Below are positions 24,602 to 33,068 of a stretch of DNA of 64,000 nt, piece after piece; position 1 is the first letter of the stretch; every line of letters starts with the position of its first letter. The position numbers and the translations under genes are program-made. The stretch comes from Anaerolineales bacterium (lineage in GTDB: Bacteria; Chloroflexota; Anaerolineae; Anaerolineales; Villigracilaceae): assembly GCA_020634885.1 (NCBI GenBank), contig JACKAW010000006.1:124001-188000 (forward strand). The letters run 5' to 3'. The notes beneath the pieces were generated by a model, which saw only the letters and a list, made by a program, of their open reading frames with translations, ran no database searches and had not been told where the DNA came from.

Positions 24602-25645
24602 ATGACTAAACTGCCTACTGCCTTCCGCCTTCCGCTTCTTGCTTTCTGCTTACTGCTTACTGCCTGTGCTCCAAAAGGACCCACCACCCTCACCGTCATG
24701 ACCCATGACTCATTCGCCATCACCGAAGATGTTGTCATTGCATTTGAAACTGCAAATAACGTCGATGTTGTCTTCCTGCAAAGCGGTGATGCAGGCACGA
24801 TGCTCAACAAAGCCATCCTCGCCAAAGACGCCCCACTCGCGGATGTAATGTTCGGCGTGGATAACACCTTCCTCTCCCGCGCCCTCGAAGCGGATATCTT
24901 CGACGCGTATCAATCGCCCGCGCTCAGTGACGTGCCTACCGAGTTCGTACTTGACTCATCCTTCCGTGCCCTGCCCGTGGACTATGGCGATGTCTGCATC
25001 AACTACGACACAAAATATTTTGAAGAGAATAATGTAGCCGTGCCTGCTTCGTTTGAAGATTTGGCAAAGCCCGAATATAAAAATCTGCTGGTGGTGGAAA
25101 ACCCCGCCACTTCTTCGCCGGGTTTGGCGTTCATGCTCGCCACTCGCGCTTATTTTGGCGACGGCTTCCTCGATTACTGGCAGAGCCTCAAAGACAATGG
25201 TGTGGTGGTTGTGGATGGTTGGGAGACCGCTTACTACAACAACTTCTCCGCCTCATCGGGACAGGGACCGCAGCCGATGGTCGTCTCCTACGCCTCCAGC
25301 CCCGCCGCCGAGGTCTTCTTCGCCGCCGAGCCATTGACCGAGTCTCCAACCGCTTCCATCGTTGCACCAGGTATGTGCTTCCGCCAGATCGAATTTGTCG
25401 GCATCCTCAAAAATGGCGAGAACCGCGACCTTGCCGAAAAATTTGTAGATTTTATGTTGAGCAAGCAATTCCAGGAAGATATGCCGCTCAATATGTTCGT
25501 CTACCCTGTGAACCTGTCCGCGCAACTGCCGGAGGTGTTCACGCTACACGCCCAAGTTGCAAGCCAGCCTGCTGCCATTACCTATGAAGACATTGCCGCC
25601 AACCGTGACTCATGGATCGAAGCGTGGAATGAGGTAATGAAGTAA
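24602..25645 (+). CDS. thiB: Thiamine ABC transporter substrate-binding lipoprotein (ThiB-like)
   Basis: Lipid-anchored solute-binding protein for thiamine or its phosphates. Signal peptide with lipobox LTAC (Cys ~22), then LTVMTHDSFAITEDVVIAFE, the hallmark start of TbpA/ThiB, and DVMFGVDNTFLSRALE, LPVDYGDVCINYD and VDGWETAYYNNFSA, which contribute aromatic and acidic contacts in the family. It lies downstream of the TPP riboswitch and ahead of a permease and an ATPase gene. Most of the signal peptide is encoded by a low-complexity CTGCCTACTGCC/TTCCGC repeat tract (24610-24660), an unusual origin for a secretion signal. Confidence 0.9.
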   Translation: MTKLPTAFRLPLLAFCLLLTACAPKGPTTLTVMTHDSFAITEDVVIAFETANNVDVVFLQSGDAGTMLNKAILAKDAPLADVMFGVDNTFLSRALEADIFDAYQSPALSDVPTEFVLDSSFRALPVDYGDVCINYDTKYFEENNVAVPASFEDLAKPEYKNLLVVENPATSSPGLAFMLATRAYFGDGFLDYWQSLKDNGVVVVDGWETAYYNNFSASSGQGPQPMVVSYASSPAAEVFFAAEPLTESPTASIVAPGMCFRQIEFVGILKNGENRDLAEKFVDFMLSKQFQEDMPLNMFVYPVNLSAQLPEVFTLHAQVASQPAAITYEDIAANRDSWIEAWNEVMK

Positions 25646-25655
25646 AAAATACTTG

Positions 25656-25719
25656 CCACAGATAAACACAGATGAATTGGATTTTTTTGATATCCGCGTT
25701 TATCCGTGTTCATCTGTGG
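25656..25719 (+). repeat. Inverted-repeat element, copy A
   Basis: About 64 bases. The left end CCACAGATAAACACAGATG is matched by a right end GTGTTCATCTGTGG as an imperfect inverted repeat. It lies between the thiB and thiP genes of one operon. Other copies: 42627-42705, 47733-47799, 62656-62723. Confidence 0.85.
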
Positions 25720-25732
25720 TTGTAATTTAACA

Positions 25733-27448
25733 ATGAGCTTCTTACCAACACTTGCCGGAAAAACTCGTTCGTTTCTATCTGCCAACTCGCGGATTCTGCT
25801 TTGGGTTCCCACCCTTCTCTTTCTTTTTTCCTTTTTCTTCTTCCCTCTCTTCAAAATCCTGGCACTCACCTTCAACCTGGAGACCTTTACTGACCTAAAC
25901 AATTTACGCATCACGTTTCACTCTTTACGCTTCACCTTTTACCAAGCCACCCTCTCCACCCTCCTCACCTTCGCCCTCGGACTCCCCGCTGCTCTTCTCT
26001 TCTCTAAATTTAACTTCCGTGGCAAAACCTTGCTTCGTGCGCTGACCGCCGTCCCCTTCATGCTGCCCACCGTCGTCGTTGCCGCTGCATTCAATTCCCT
26101 GTTCGGTCAACGCGGATTCTTCTTTCTTCTTTCCTCTTTCCTCTCAACCACTTTCCACTTTCCACTTTCCACCAACTTCGTCCTTCATCCTTCACCTTTC
26201 ATCCTTATCCTCATTGCCCACACCTTTTACAACACCTCCATCGTCATCCGCATCGTTGGAAACGCCATCTCACGGCTTGACCCAAAACTCGAAGCCTCCG
26301 CCCGTGTTCTCGGCGCGGATACGTTCCACGTTTGGAAAGATGTCATCCTCCCCATTCTTCGCCCCTCTCTTCTCGCCGCCGCATTACTCGTCTTCATGTT
26401 CGACTTCACCAGTTTTGGCGTGATTCTTTTGCTTGGCGGCTCGCAATTCGCCACTCTCGAAGTGGAAATCTACATCCGCGCCTTGCAGCTTCCCAACCTC
26501 AACCTTGCCGCGCTATTATCTGTTATCCAACTCATCTTCACCCTTATCTTCTCCATTCTCTATTCTCGTACCATCAACCAAGTGAGCACCCAAACGGCTC
26601 CGCGTTTTTCTCCAACTCGCCCAGCTAAAACTCTAACTGAACGCATCTTCGTCTTTGCTCTTTCCTTATTGCTCGTTACTTTTTTCTTTCTTCCTCTCAT
26701 CTCCCTCCCCATCCGTTCCCTCACCCGCCTCGAAGCCGACCGTGGACAACGTGCCGAAGTCCAATACGGTTTCACCACTGACTACTACGAAGAACTCTTC
26801 ATCAACCGACGCGGCTCGTTGTTCTACGTCCCGCCCGTGCAAGCTGCGCTTAACTCTCTAGGCTTTGCGGGCATCACCGTTATTCTCTCACTGGCACTTG
26901 GCTATCCCGCCGCCTATGCTCTCGCCAAACCGACGCGACTTGAAAAATTTCTTGATCCCTTCCTCATGTTGCCGCTCGGCGCCTCTGCCGTGATGATGGG
27001 ACTCGGCTTCATCCTCGCTTTTGGTCGCCTCATCGCTTCGCCATTTTTCATCCCCATCGCGCACACGCTCATCGCTTTGCCTTTCGTCATCCGCACATTG
27101 CAACCGGCACTCGCCTCCATCCCTGAAAGACTGCGCCAAGCCGCATCGACACTCGGCGCGTCACCTCTGCGCGTTTGGCAAACTGTCGATTTTCCCATCC
27201 TCTCACGCGCTACACTCAGTGCCGCCACCTTCGCCTTCACCGTTTCGCTCGGCGAGTTCGGCGCAACCTTGCTCATCACCCGCCCCGAATATCCCACCAT
27301 CCCCATCGCCATCTCGCGCTTCCTCTCGCAACCCGGCGGACTCAACTACGGTCAAGCCATGGCGATGGCAACCGTCCTCATGCTGCTCACCACGCTCAGC
27401 ATTCTGCTCATCGAAAAATTGCGTTTCAACAACGCCGGAGAACTCTGA
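25733..27448 (+). CDS. thiP: Thiamine ABC transporter permease (ThiP-like, fused double permease)
   Basis: 571 residues with about twelve hydrophobic segments in two homologous halves, each with a cytoplasmic EAA-type loop (EASARVLGADTFHVWKDVILPILRP and RQAASTLGASPLRVWQTVDFPI, shown only in part here as ASARVLGADTFHVWKDVILP and AASTLGASPLRVWQTVDFP). This is the ThiP/FbpB arrangement. The ATG at 25733 is preferred; an upstream GTG at 25706 lies inside the preceding inverted-repeat element. Between two first-half helices a CCACTTTCCACTTTCC tract (about 26150-26175) encodes a low-complexity insert. Its stop shares one base with the ATPase start. Confidence 0.88.
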   Translation: MSFLPTLAGKTRSFLSANSRILLWVPTLLFLFSFFFFPLFKILALTFNLETFTDLNNLRITFHSLRFTFYQATLSTLLTFALGLPAALLFSKFNFRGKTLLRALTAVPFMLPTVVVAAAFNSLFGQRGFFFLLSSFLSTTFHFPLSTNFVLHPSPFILILIAHTFYNTSIVIRIVGNAISRLDPKLEASARVLGADTFHVWKDVILPILRPSLLAAALLVFMFDFTSFGVILLLGGSQFATLEVEIYIRALQLPNLNLAALLSVIQLIFTLIFSILYSRTINQVSTQTAPRFSPTRPAKTLTERIFVFALSLLLVTFFFLPLISLPIRSLTRLEADRGQRAEVQYGFTTDYYEELFINRRGSLFYVPPVQAALNSLGFAGITVILSLALGYPAAYALAKPTRLEKFLDPFLMLPLGASAVMMGLGFILAFGRLIASPFFIPIAHTLIALPFVIRTLQPALASIPERLRQAASTLGASPLRVWQTVDFPILSRATLSAATFAFTVSLGEFGATLLITRPEYPTIPIAISRFLSQPGGLNYGQAMAMATVLMLLTTLSILLIEKLRFNNAGEL

Positions 27449-28479
27449 TGCTCGAACTTCGCAACGTCGTCAAATCCTACGAAGGCAAGCCGTTACTCAC
27501 AGACATCTCCTTCACTGTCGCTGAAGGCGAAACTATCTGCTTGCTTGGGGCATCGGGCAGCGGCAAAAGCACCATTTTGAGGATGATCGCTGGGTTGGAT
27601 TTTCCCGACCGTGGAGCGATTCTGCTAAATAACCTTGACCTCGCCGGTACACCGCCTCATCTCCGCGACTTTGGCTTGGTCTTCCAAGACTATGGGCTTT
27701 TTCCTCACCTGAACGTTTTTGACAACATCGCTTTCGGTTTGAAGATGAAAGGCTTTAAACACGAAGGGCACGAAGTACACAAAGGAGAGATCAAGAAACG
27801 TGTGCATGAAATGTTGGAATTGGTTAACTTGACTGGTTTTGACTCTCGCCAAGTGACCGATCTCTCCGGCGGTGAACAGCAACGTGTGGCACTTGCGCGT
27901 GCGCTTGCGCCTAGTCCGCGCCTGCTGATGTTCGACGAACCTCTCGGCGCATTAGACCGCTCTCTCAAAGAAGACTTGCTCAATGAAATTCGCGGCATCT
28001 TACACCAGACAAAAATCCCTGCTATCTACGTCACCCACGACCAGGAGGAAGCCTTCACTATCGCAGACCGCATCCTCGTTTTGCACGAAGGGACGATCAT
28101 CCGCGACGGAACGCCAAGCGAAATTTGGAAAGATCCACAGTCCGCTTTTGTGGCGAAATTGCTTGGTATTGGGAATGTAATCGAAGGGGAAGTGGTTGAA
28201 ATGCAGAATGTGAAAACGGAGTTTGGTGTGTTTGCGCTTGACTGTAACAAGCATGTTGGAGAGAAAATCCAGTTGCTAGTGCAACAGTCCTCCTCTCCCT
28301 CTAGGAGAGGGGCTAGGGGTGAGGGTGAAGCGCAGATTCAACTCACAGTGGAGGATGTTCTCTTTAAGCGGGATCAGTTCCAAATCAAAGGGAGAGGCGG
28401 GCTTGTCATCCATATGCAAGAAGCGCCCCGCATCGGTGATGTCATCACCGTGCAGGTTCAGGTAAAATGCCTGTCATGA
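27448..28479 (+). CDS. thiQ: ABC transporter ATPase (ThiQ-like) with a repeat-encoded insert
   Basis: ATP-binding subunit, 343 residues: Walker A GASGSGKST, Q-loop VFQDYG, signature LSGGEQQR, Walker B LLMFDEP and switch His TVTHDQEE-like ITHD region (YVTHDQEE). It starts in TGATG overlap with thiP. The C-terminal ~100 residues form a TOBE-like regulatory region. Within this region the codons at 28292-28327 come from a dispersed palindromic element (CCTCTCC / GGAGAGG followed by GGGGTGAGG), adding a Ser/Arg/Gly-rich insert (SSSPSRRGARGEGEA). The same element interrupts the R2lox gene at 49034-49067. The DUF402 gene overlaps its stop. Confidence 0.9.
   Translation: MLELRNVVKSYEGKPLLTDISFTVAEGETICLLGASGSGKSTILRMIAGLDFPDRGAILLNNLDLAGTPPHLRDFGLVFQDYGLFPHLNVFDNIAFGLKMKGFKHEGHEVHKGEIKKRVHEMLELVNLTGFDSRQVTDLSGGEQQRVALARALAPSPRLLMFDEPLGALDRSLKEDLLNEIRGILHQTKIPAIYVTHDQEEAFTIADRILVLHEGTIIRDGTPSEIWKDPQSAFVAKLLGIGNVIEGEVVEMQNVKTEFGVFALDCNKHVGEKIQLLVQQSSSPSRRGARGEGEAQIQLTVEDVLFKRDQFQIKGRGGLVIHMQEAPRIGDVITVQVQVKCLS
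28292..28327 (+). repeat. CCCTCTCC palindromic element inside thiQ
   Basis: CCTCTCC (28292-28298) and GGAGAGG (28304-28310) form a hairpin followed by GGCTAGGGGTGAGGG. The same layout occurs at 49034-49067. The insertion keeps the reading frame. Confidence 0.85.
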
Positions 28480-28925
28480 AAATCCTGAAAAAGAATTTAA
28501 AAGAAGAAGTGCTCTGGCAGTACGAAGGTGTGGAAGTAAGCCGTGGCGAGAATTCTGTAACAGTGGAAGCGTTTTTTAATCGTGATGATCTGCCGTTTCA
28601 AGGCATTGTTTTGAAACGAAATGATCGTTTTGTTGAAACATTCTTTAGTAACAAGTGGTACAACATTTTTGAAATTTATGACTGTGAGGATGGCGGGCTC
28701 AAAGGCTGGTATTGCAACCTCGCCAAGCCTGCTGTGATCGAGGTGGAATCGGTCGCGTATGTAGACCTTGCTCTGGACCTATGGGTTACGCCTGATGGCG
28801 TGCAAAAGGTGTTGGACGAAGATGAATTTGAAGCTCTGGGGTTGGATGACGAAATGAAGGCGCGTGTTATTGCCGGACTGCAGGAATTGGAAGAATATTT
28901 TGAATCAAAAAATCCTCCGCGCTGA
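28476..28925 (+). CDS. DUF402 domain protein
   Basis: 149 residues of the DUF402 family (FAU-1/Ntdp-like beta-barrel): FFNRDDLPFQGIVLKRNDRFVETFF, WYNIFEIYDCEDGGLKGWYCNLAKP and YVDLALDLWVTPDG are the recognisable conserved blocks. Known relatives include nucleoside tri- and diphosphatases and an RNA-binding C-terminal domain of RNase-type proteins. The ATG at 28476 overlaps the thiQ stop (ATGA); an alternative ATG at 28467 is also in frame. Its place at the end of a TPP-riboswitch operon suggests, but does not prove, a role in thiamine nucleotide phosphate metabolism. Confidence 0.82.
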   Translation: MKILKKNLKEEVLWQYEGVEVSRGENSVTVEAFFNRDDLPFQGIVLKRNDRFVETFFSNKWYNIFEIYDCEDGGLKGWYCNLAKPAVIEVESVAYVDLALDLWVTPDGVQKVLDEDEFEALGLDDEMKARVIAGLQELEEYFESKNPPR

Positions 28926-28941
28926 ACGGAGGATTTTTTTG
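28911..28941 (+). terminator. Intrinsic terminator of the thiamine operon
   Basis: AATCCTCCG (28911-28919) pairs with CGGAGGATT (28927-28935), followed by T. It overlaps the last codons and stop of the DUF402 gene. Confidence 0.9.
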
Positions 28942-28951
28942 TGGGTGAAAA

Positions 28952-29113
28952 TTACATTCCCATTGCGGCGACGAATTGATCGCCGAAGACCCAGCCGCCA
29001 GCAACCAAGGCACAGCAGCAGCAAAGTACCACGACCACTACGATGCCGATGATGAGACCCTGGTTGCTCTTTTTGGGCTGTTCTTCTGAAGGCATTACGG
29101 GCATTTCATTCAT
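28952..29113 (-). CDS. 53-residue single-helix membrane protein with a CCCC motif
   Basis: A small frame on the minus strand with an excellent ribosome site (AATAGGAGAGAAATC before the ATG). It begins MNEMPVMPSEEQPKKSNQ, then has one hydrophobic helix (LIIGIVVVVVL) that runs straight into four consecutive Cys and continues (ALVAGGWVFG), and ends in ATG-rich FVAAMGM. The layout (short acidic/proline N-terminus, KK, one TM helix) resembles small Anaerolineae membrane proteins next to DUF4190-type genes, but no function is known. The four adjacent Cys at a membrane boundary suggest acylation, metal binding or chance. Confidence 0.7.
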   Translation of the reverse strand: MNEMPVMPSEEQPKKSNQGLIIGIVVVVVLCCCCALVAGGWVFGDQFVAAMGM

Positions 29114-29166
29114 GATTTCTCTCCTATTGATTGGTTAAAAAAATATTTTGGGCATTATAAACGATG

Positions 29167-29739
29167 TCAGGCAGATTGGGATTTGGCTTTGCGGTTCATC
29201 CACCACCAAATGCCAAAGGCAAACACGACGATGAGCAGGGTGCCGACAATGATCGGCAAAATGATGGCGAGGATGGATGTGATGAGTGACACGATGTCTT
29301 CGGCAATGGAGACGGGAATATTGGCGGTGCCGCCTGAAACGGCTGTGACAGCCGGACGAACAGCCGCCGCCTTAACCGTATGAACGCTGCCCGCCACGAG
29401 CAGACCACATGCCAGCGCCAGTACCGGGTTAATATCGGTGATGACGTTGGCGCTGGCGGCGAAGGCAATGGCACCTGCCACCGGACGGATGACGGTTTGG
29501 ATGATGTCGTTGATGTGGTTGACGGCGGGGACTTTATCGGCGACCATTTCGATAATGACGAGTACGCCCAGTAGAACGAGAATCCAGGGGTTGGCAAGCA
29601 GGTCAAATGGGGCGGCGAGGTTGAGGGTTTCGGGAAAGTAATGTCCGATGGCGCCTACGACCAGAAGTGGGATATAGGCATTCAACCCGGCGCTGGCTGA
29701 GAGCCCAAAGGCGGAGAAAATTCCAAGTAAGAGTTCCAT
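29167..29739 (-). CDS. DUF4126 membrane protein
   Basis: 190 residues with about five hydrophobic segments. The start GIFSAFGLSASAGLNAYIPLLVVGA, the EMVADKVPAVNHINDIIQTVIRPVAGA region and VHTVKAAAVRPAVTAVSGGTAN (only parts cited) match the DUF4126 family of uncharacterised membrane proteins. AAGGAAAA precedes the ATG. It is transcribed with, or just downstream of, the DUF2085 gene on the same strand. Confidence 0.85.
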   Translation of the reverse strand: MELLLGIFSAFGLSASAGLNAYIPLLVVGAIGHYFPETLNLAAPFDLLANPWILVLLGVLVIIEMVADKVPAVNHINDIIQTVIRPVAGAIAFAASANVITDINPVLALACGLLVAGSVHTVKAAAVRPAVTAVSGGTANIPVSIAEDIVSLITSILAIILPIIVGTLLIVVFAFGIWWWMNRKAKSQSA

Positions 29740-29802
29740 TTATATTTTTCCTTTTCAAAAAATCGTTGTTTGATTATACGATTTTTTATTGGCAGGGTTG
29801 TA

Positions 29803-30645
29803 TCACCCTGTCAGCCCGGGGAAGCCGCCCCATGTGCCGGTGAATGTGAGGCGGAACAAATCGATGCCAAGGACGAGCAGCAGAGCCAGAGTCAGACCGG
29901 CAGCAAAGGCAAGCCATAATTGGCGCGGATGCTCAAAGGTGTTGTCCTGTTTCACGATGATGATCCATAACAAGCTGAAAACAAGCACAAGCAGAGAAAG
30001 TGTGCCGAGAGCGCTGATATAGGCGATGGGGTACAGGATGATCGGGCTATCCGTTAGAATGAGCAGGTTGATGAAAGTAATGATCGCAACCAACACGCCG
30101 AGAGATTTCCATTCCATGGCGGGGCGTTCATCTACGGTGCGCCACAGGGTTTGGTTGACCACTGGGAAAAGCATGGTAGCCAGTGCAATACCCATGCCGC
30201 TGCCTGTGAAAAGGCGCAGAACGTGATTGGGTAGGTAAAGTGTGGGCAGCATGGCAAGCCCGCCCTGTGAAGTTTGCTTGAGAAGGTAAATGTAGGAGTT
30301 TGTCCCATCAAAGCCAAAGGCGACGAAGAAGCCAAAAAGGACAGCCATCACACCGCGCGAGGGCAGCCCGCTGCGTCTTTTGCTGAAGAAAGCCTGATAG
30401 AGCAGGGCAATGCCGGCAGCGTAGAATTCCCCGGTACAGCGGGCGCAAAGCGGAAGCTGCCGGTCGCCGATCTGGAAGGAGCGCGCATCAATTCGATGAC
30501 AAACAGCGTAGCCGATGGCATCTAGTTTGCCGAGCGCACCTTCGGGGGAAATGATGAACCAGGCAATGACTGCCGCAATGGCGGCAATGGGGACGACCCA
30601 ACTGGCAATGGTTTCGAATTTGGAGGTTTGTGTATTTGTTTGCAT
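29803..30645 (-). CDS. DUF2085 membrane protein
   Basis: 280 residues, about seven to eight hydrophobic segments. The family signature is plain: AVCHRIDARSF followed by LPLCARCTGEFYAAG, a His/Cys set that could bind a metal or heme. Function is unknown for the whole family. It is divergent from phosphofructokinase, with 98 bases between the two starts. Confidence 0.85.
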   Translation of the reverse strand: MQTNTQTSKFETIASWVVPIAAIAAVIAWFIISPEGALGKLDAIGYAVCHRIDARSFQIGDRQLPLCARCTGEFYAAGIALLYQAFFSKRRSGLPSRGVMAVLFGFFVAFGFDGTNSYIYLLKQTSQGGLAMLPTLYLPNHVLRLFTGSGMGIALATMLFPVVNQTLWRTVDERPAMEWKSLGVLVAIITFINLLILTDSPIILYPIAYISALGTLSLLVLVFSLLWIIIVKQDNTFEHPRQLWLAFAAGLTLALLLVLGIDLFRLTFTGTWGGFPGLTG

Positions 30646-30675
30646 TTGTCACATTATATGGGGGATGAATGTGAA

Positions 30676-30704
30676 TTGCAAGAAACGGGTCTCTCAGGTA
30701 TCAA
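30676..30704 (+). promoter_or_regulatory. Promoter of the phosphofructokinase gene
   Basis: TTGCAA (30676-30681), 17-base spacer, TATCAA (30699-30704); the gene has AGGAGCAGG ahead of its ATG at 30744. Confidence 0.5.
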
Positions 30705-30743
30705 TAGCTGAATTATTATTAAAATTATAGGAGCAGGTATTTT

Positions 30744-31826
30744 ATGAAACGTATTGGTATTCTTACTGGTGGCGGTGATGCGCCCGGGCTTAATGCGGTC
30801 ATCCGTGCGGCGGTGAAGACGGCGCTCAATGAATACGATTGTGAAGTTTTTGGCATCAAAAATGGATACGATGGATTCCTCGAAGAGGATGGCATCATAC
30901 CGTTAGGTTTGGATACCGTGCGCGGAATTCTGCCGCGCGGCGGAACCATTCTCGGTGCGGTCAATCGCGGCAACCCCTACACCCGAACATTGATTCGTAA
31001 CGGTAAAGAGGAAACCGTGAACGTTGCAGACGAAGTGTTGGCAGGTGTGCAGCGCCTCGGGTTAGATGCCCTTTTGGTATTGGGCGGTGATGGTACCCTG
31101 AGCAGCGCTCATGAATTCTATAAAAGGGGAATCCCTGTGATCGGCGTCCCCAAGACCATTGATAATGATATTGGCGGAACCGAGATCACCTTTGGGTTTG
31201 ATACCGCGCTTAATATCGCCACAGAAGCATTGGATCGCTTGCACACCACTGCCGAGTCTCACCGGCGTGTGATGGTTCTGGAATTGATGGGGCGTGATGC
31301 CGGTTTTATCACCTTGAACGCAGGTGTTTCTGGCGGCGCAGATGTGATCTTAATTCCAGAAATTCCGTTCTCCTTTGAGAGTATCGTGAAGAAGATTCGC
31401 TCTCGTAACGAAAAAGGCGCTTCTTTCAATTTGATCGCTGTGTCTGAAGGCGCAAAGCCCAGAGATGGCGCTCAGGTGTACTCACGCGCTGGCGATGAAG
31501 CTTTCGTTCCACGGCTTGGCGGTATTGGGCAGTTGGTTGCGGAATATGTTGAAGGACAGGGGTACGAATCGCGTGTAACCGTTTTGGGTCATGTACAGCG
31601 TGGCGGCACCCCTACCGCCTTCGACCGCTGGCTGGCAACCCGATATGGCGCGGCGGCTGTGCGCCTTGCCGCTCGCGGCGGGTTTGACCGCATGGTGGCA
31701 TTGCAAAAAGGTGAGATCACCGATATTCCGATCGCAGACGCCATTAAAGAACCCAAGCGGGTTAACGTGAATAGTGACGCCGTCATTACAGCGCGAAACA
31801 TAGGCATCTCTTTTGGAGATGAATAA
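30744..31826 (+). CDS. pfkA: 6-phosphofructokinase
   Basis: Phosphorylates fructose 6-phosphate in glycolysis. Conserved blocks: GILTGGGDAPGLNAVIR at the N-terminus, VLGGDGTLSSA, and PKTIDNDIGGTE. The Gly in GGDGT is the ATP-type residue (PPi enzymes have Asp), while PKTIDND has the Lys usually seen in PPi-dependent enzymes in place of Gly (PGTIDND). This mixed pair is known in group III ATP-PFKs, so ATP dependence is the better guess. Length 360 fits the same group. It has its own promoter and ends at a strong terminator shared with a convergent aminopeptidase gene. Confidence 0.94.
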   Translation: MKRIGILTGGGDAPGLNAVIRAAVKTALNEYDCEVFGIKNGYDGFLEEDGIIPLGLDTVRGILPRGGTILGAVNRGNPYTRTLIRNGKEETVNVADEVLAGVQRLGLDALLVLGGDGTLSSAHEFYKRGIPVIGVPKTIDNDIGGTEITFGFDTALNIATEALDRLHTTAESHRRVMVLELMGRDAGFITLNAGVSGGADVILIPEIPFSFESIVKKIRSRNEKGASFNLIAVSEGAKPRDGAQVYSRAGDEAFVPRLGGIGQLVAEYVEGQGYESRVTVLGHVQRGGTPTAFDRWLATRYGAAAVRLAARGGFDRMVALQKGEITDIPIADAIKEPKRVNVNSDAVITARNIGISFGDE

Positions 31827-31827
31827 A

Positions 31828-31859
31828 AAAAGAGCGACCTGTTTACAGGTCGCTCTTTT
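31828..31859. terminator. Bidirectional terminator between pfkA and the aminopeptidase gene
   Basis: AGAGCGACCTG (31831-31841) pairs with CAGGTCGCTCT (31846-31856) over a four-base loop, with flanking A and T runs usable on both strands. Confidence 0.95.
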
Positions 31860-31866
31860 GCTTTAC

Positions 31867-32991
31867 TTACTTATCGAAAACGAATTGACCATTTTTGTAG
31901 AACAATTCCCCATCCACAAGGATTTCTGAATCCGTTCGCAGGTCGCAGATCATATCCCAGTGGATCGCAGACTTGTTCTTGGAGCCCGTTTCAGGGTAAC
32001 CCGCCCCAAACGCCATGTGAAAGGAACCGCCGATCTTTTCATCGAACAGGATGTTACCGGTGAATTTCTGAATATCAAAGTTCGTGCCGATGGCAAACTC
32101 ACCCAAATAGCGCGAACGCTCATCGCTATCCAGGGTCTTCAAAAGAAAATCCAAATTCTTGTCTGCATTGGCGGTGGTTGCGCGCCCATTTGAGAAGGTG
32201 ATCTCTGCGCCTTCCACACTGGTGCCGCCATAGTTGGCAGGGTAGGTGAACTTCACCCATCCATTCACCGATTCCTCAACGGGACCGGTATAAATTTCAC
32301 CATCCGGCATGTTATGAACCCCATACGAGTTCATGAACGTGCGCCCTTTTACAGAGAGTGTTAAATCTACATTCGGTCCGCGCAAAGTGACCTGACTTTT
32401 ACCCTTCATAAAATCCACAGCCGCTTGCTGCCTGGCTTTTACATCATTCCAAAACGCAATGGGGTCAGCTTCGTTGGCATGAACCGCACCAAAGACAAAA
32501 TTTTCATACTCTTGCAGGCTCATATTGGCGTCCTGGGCATAGGCTTCGGTGGGGTAGAGGGTGGTACACCACTTAAATTCATCGGTCGCACCGCGCCGGA
32601 ATTGCGCCTCGGTAATCACCGAAGTTGCCTTGTTGCGTCGGGCGCTCTTTGCAGGGTCAATGTTCGAGGTGCCCTTGGTATTGGTCGCCGAATGAATGCG
32701 GATGCGCCCTTCGAATTGTTCATAGGCTAATTTATAAAATGTGGGCACAAAATCCAACTGCGTATCATCGGCGTAGGTCAGGTACATCTCATCCTGACTA
32801 AACGGCATGGTTCCGGGCAGGGCAACCATCAAATGCGGGTGACCGCCCTTTTCCAAAATCTGAATATATAACTCACGCAAAAGCGGCTCGGCGGCGGTTG
32901 TACCTTCGAGCAGAATGCGGTCACCGGGTTTTACACGAGTGGAATGTTCTACCAGAATTTTTGCGTACTTTTGAACGCGAATGTCTGCCAA
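31867..32991 (-). CDS. M29-family aminopeptidase (AmpS/AmpT type)
   Basis: Metal-dependent exopeptidase of 374 residues, dimeric in characterised thermophile relatives. Conserved blocks: LVEHSTRVKPGDRILLEG at the start; the metal-ligand region around VEGAEITFSNGRATTANADKN (partly cited), ERSRYLGEFAIGTNFDIQ with a Glu ligand, and SAIHWDMICDLR with His and Asp ligands. Start is TTG with TAGGAG upstream. Its promoter is on the minus strand at 33021-33029, divergent from the dehydrogenase-fusion gene. Confidence 0.88.
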   Translation of the reverse strand: MADIRVQKYAKILVEHSTRVKPGDRILLEGTTAAEPLLRELYIQILEKGGHPHLMVALPGTMPFSQDEMYLTYADDTQLDFVPTFYKLAYEQFEGRIRIHSATNTKGTSNIDPAKSARRNKATSVITEAQFRRGATDEFKWCTTLYPTEAYAQDANMSLQEYENFVFGAVHANEADPIAFWNDVKARQQAAVDFMKGKSQVTLRGPNVDLTLSVKGRTFMNSYGVHNMPDGEIYTGPVEESVNGWVKFTYPANYGGTSVEGAEITFSNGRATTANADKNLDFLLKTLDSDERSRYLGEFAIGTNFDIQKFTGNILFDEKIGGSFHMAFGAGYPETGSKNKSAIHWDMICDLRTDSEILVDGELFYKNGQFVFDK

Positions 32992-33020
32992 GATAGACTC
33001 CTAAATGTCAGAATAATTAA

Positions 33021-33029
33021 ATTATATCA
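33021..33029 (-). promoter_or_regulatory. Extended -10 promoter of the aminopeptidase gene
   Basis: On the minus strand this reads TGA-TATAAT, an extended -10 element, about 30 bases before the TTG start. No clear -35. Confidence 0.55.
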
Positions 33030-33055
33030 CCTCCAAAAAGTTGACCCAGATTGGG

Positions 33056-33061
33056 TATACT
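33056..33061 (+). promoter_or_regulatory. -10 box, probable leaderless start
   Basis: TATACT ends seven bases before the ATG at 33069, placing +1 at or beside the start codon. There is no ribosome site, as at 11715. Confidence 0.45.
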
Positions 33062-33068
33062 TTTGCCC

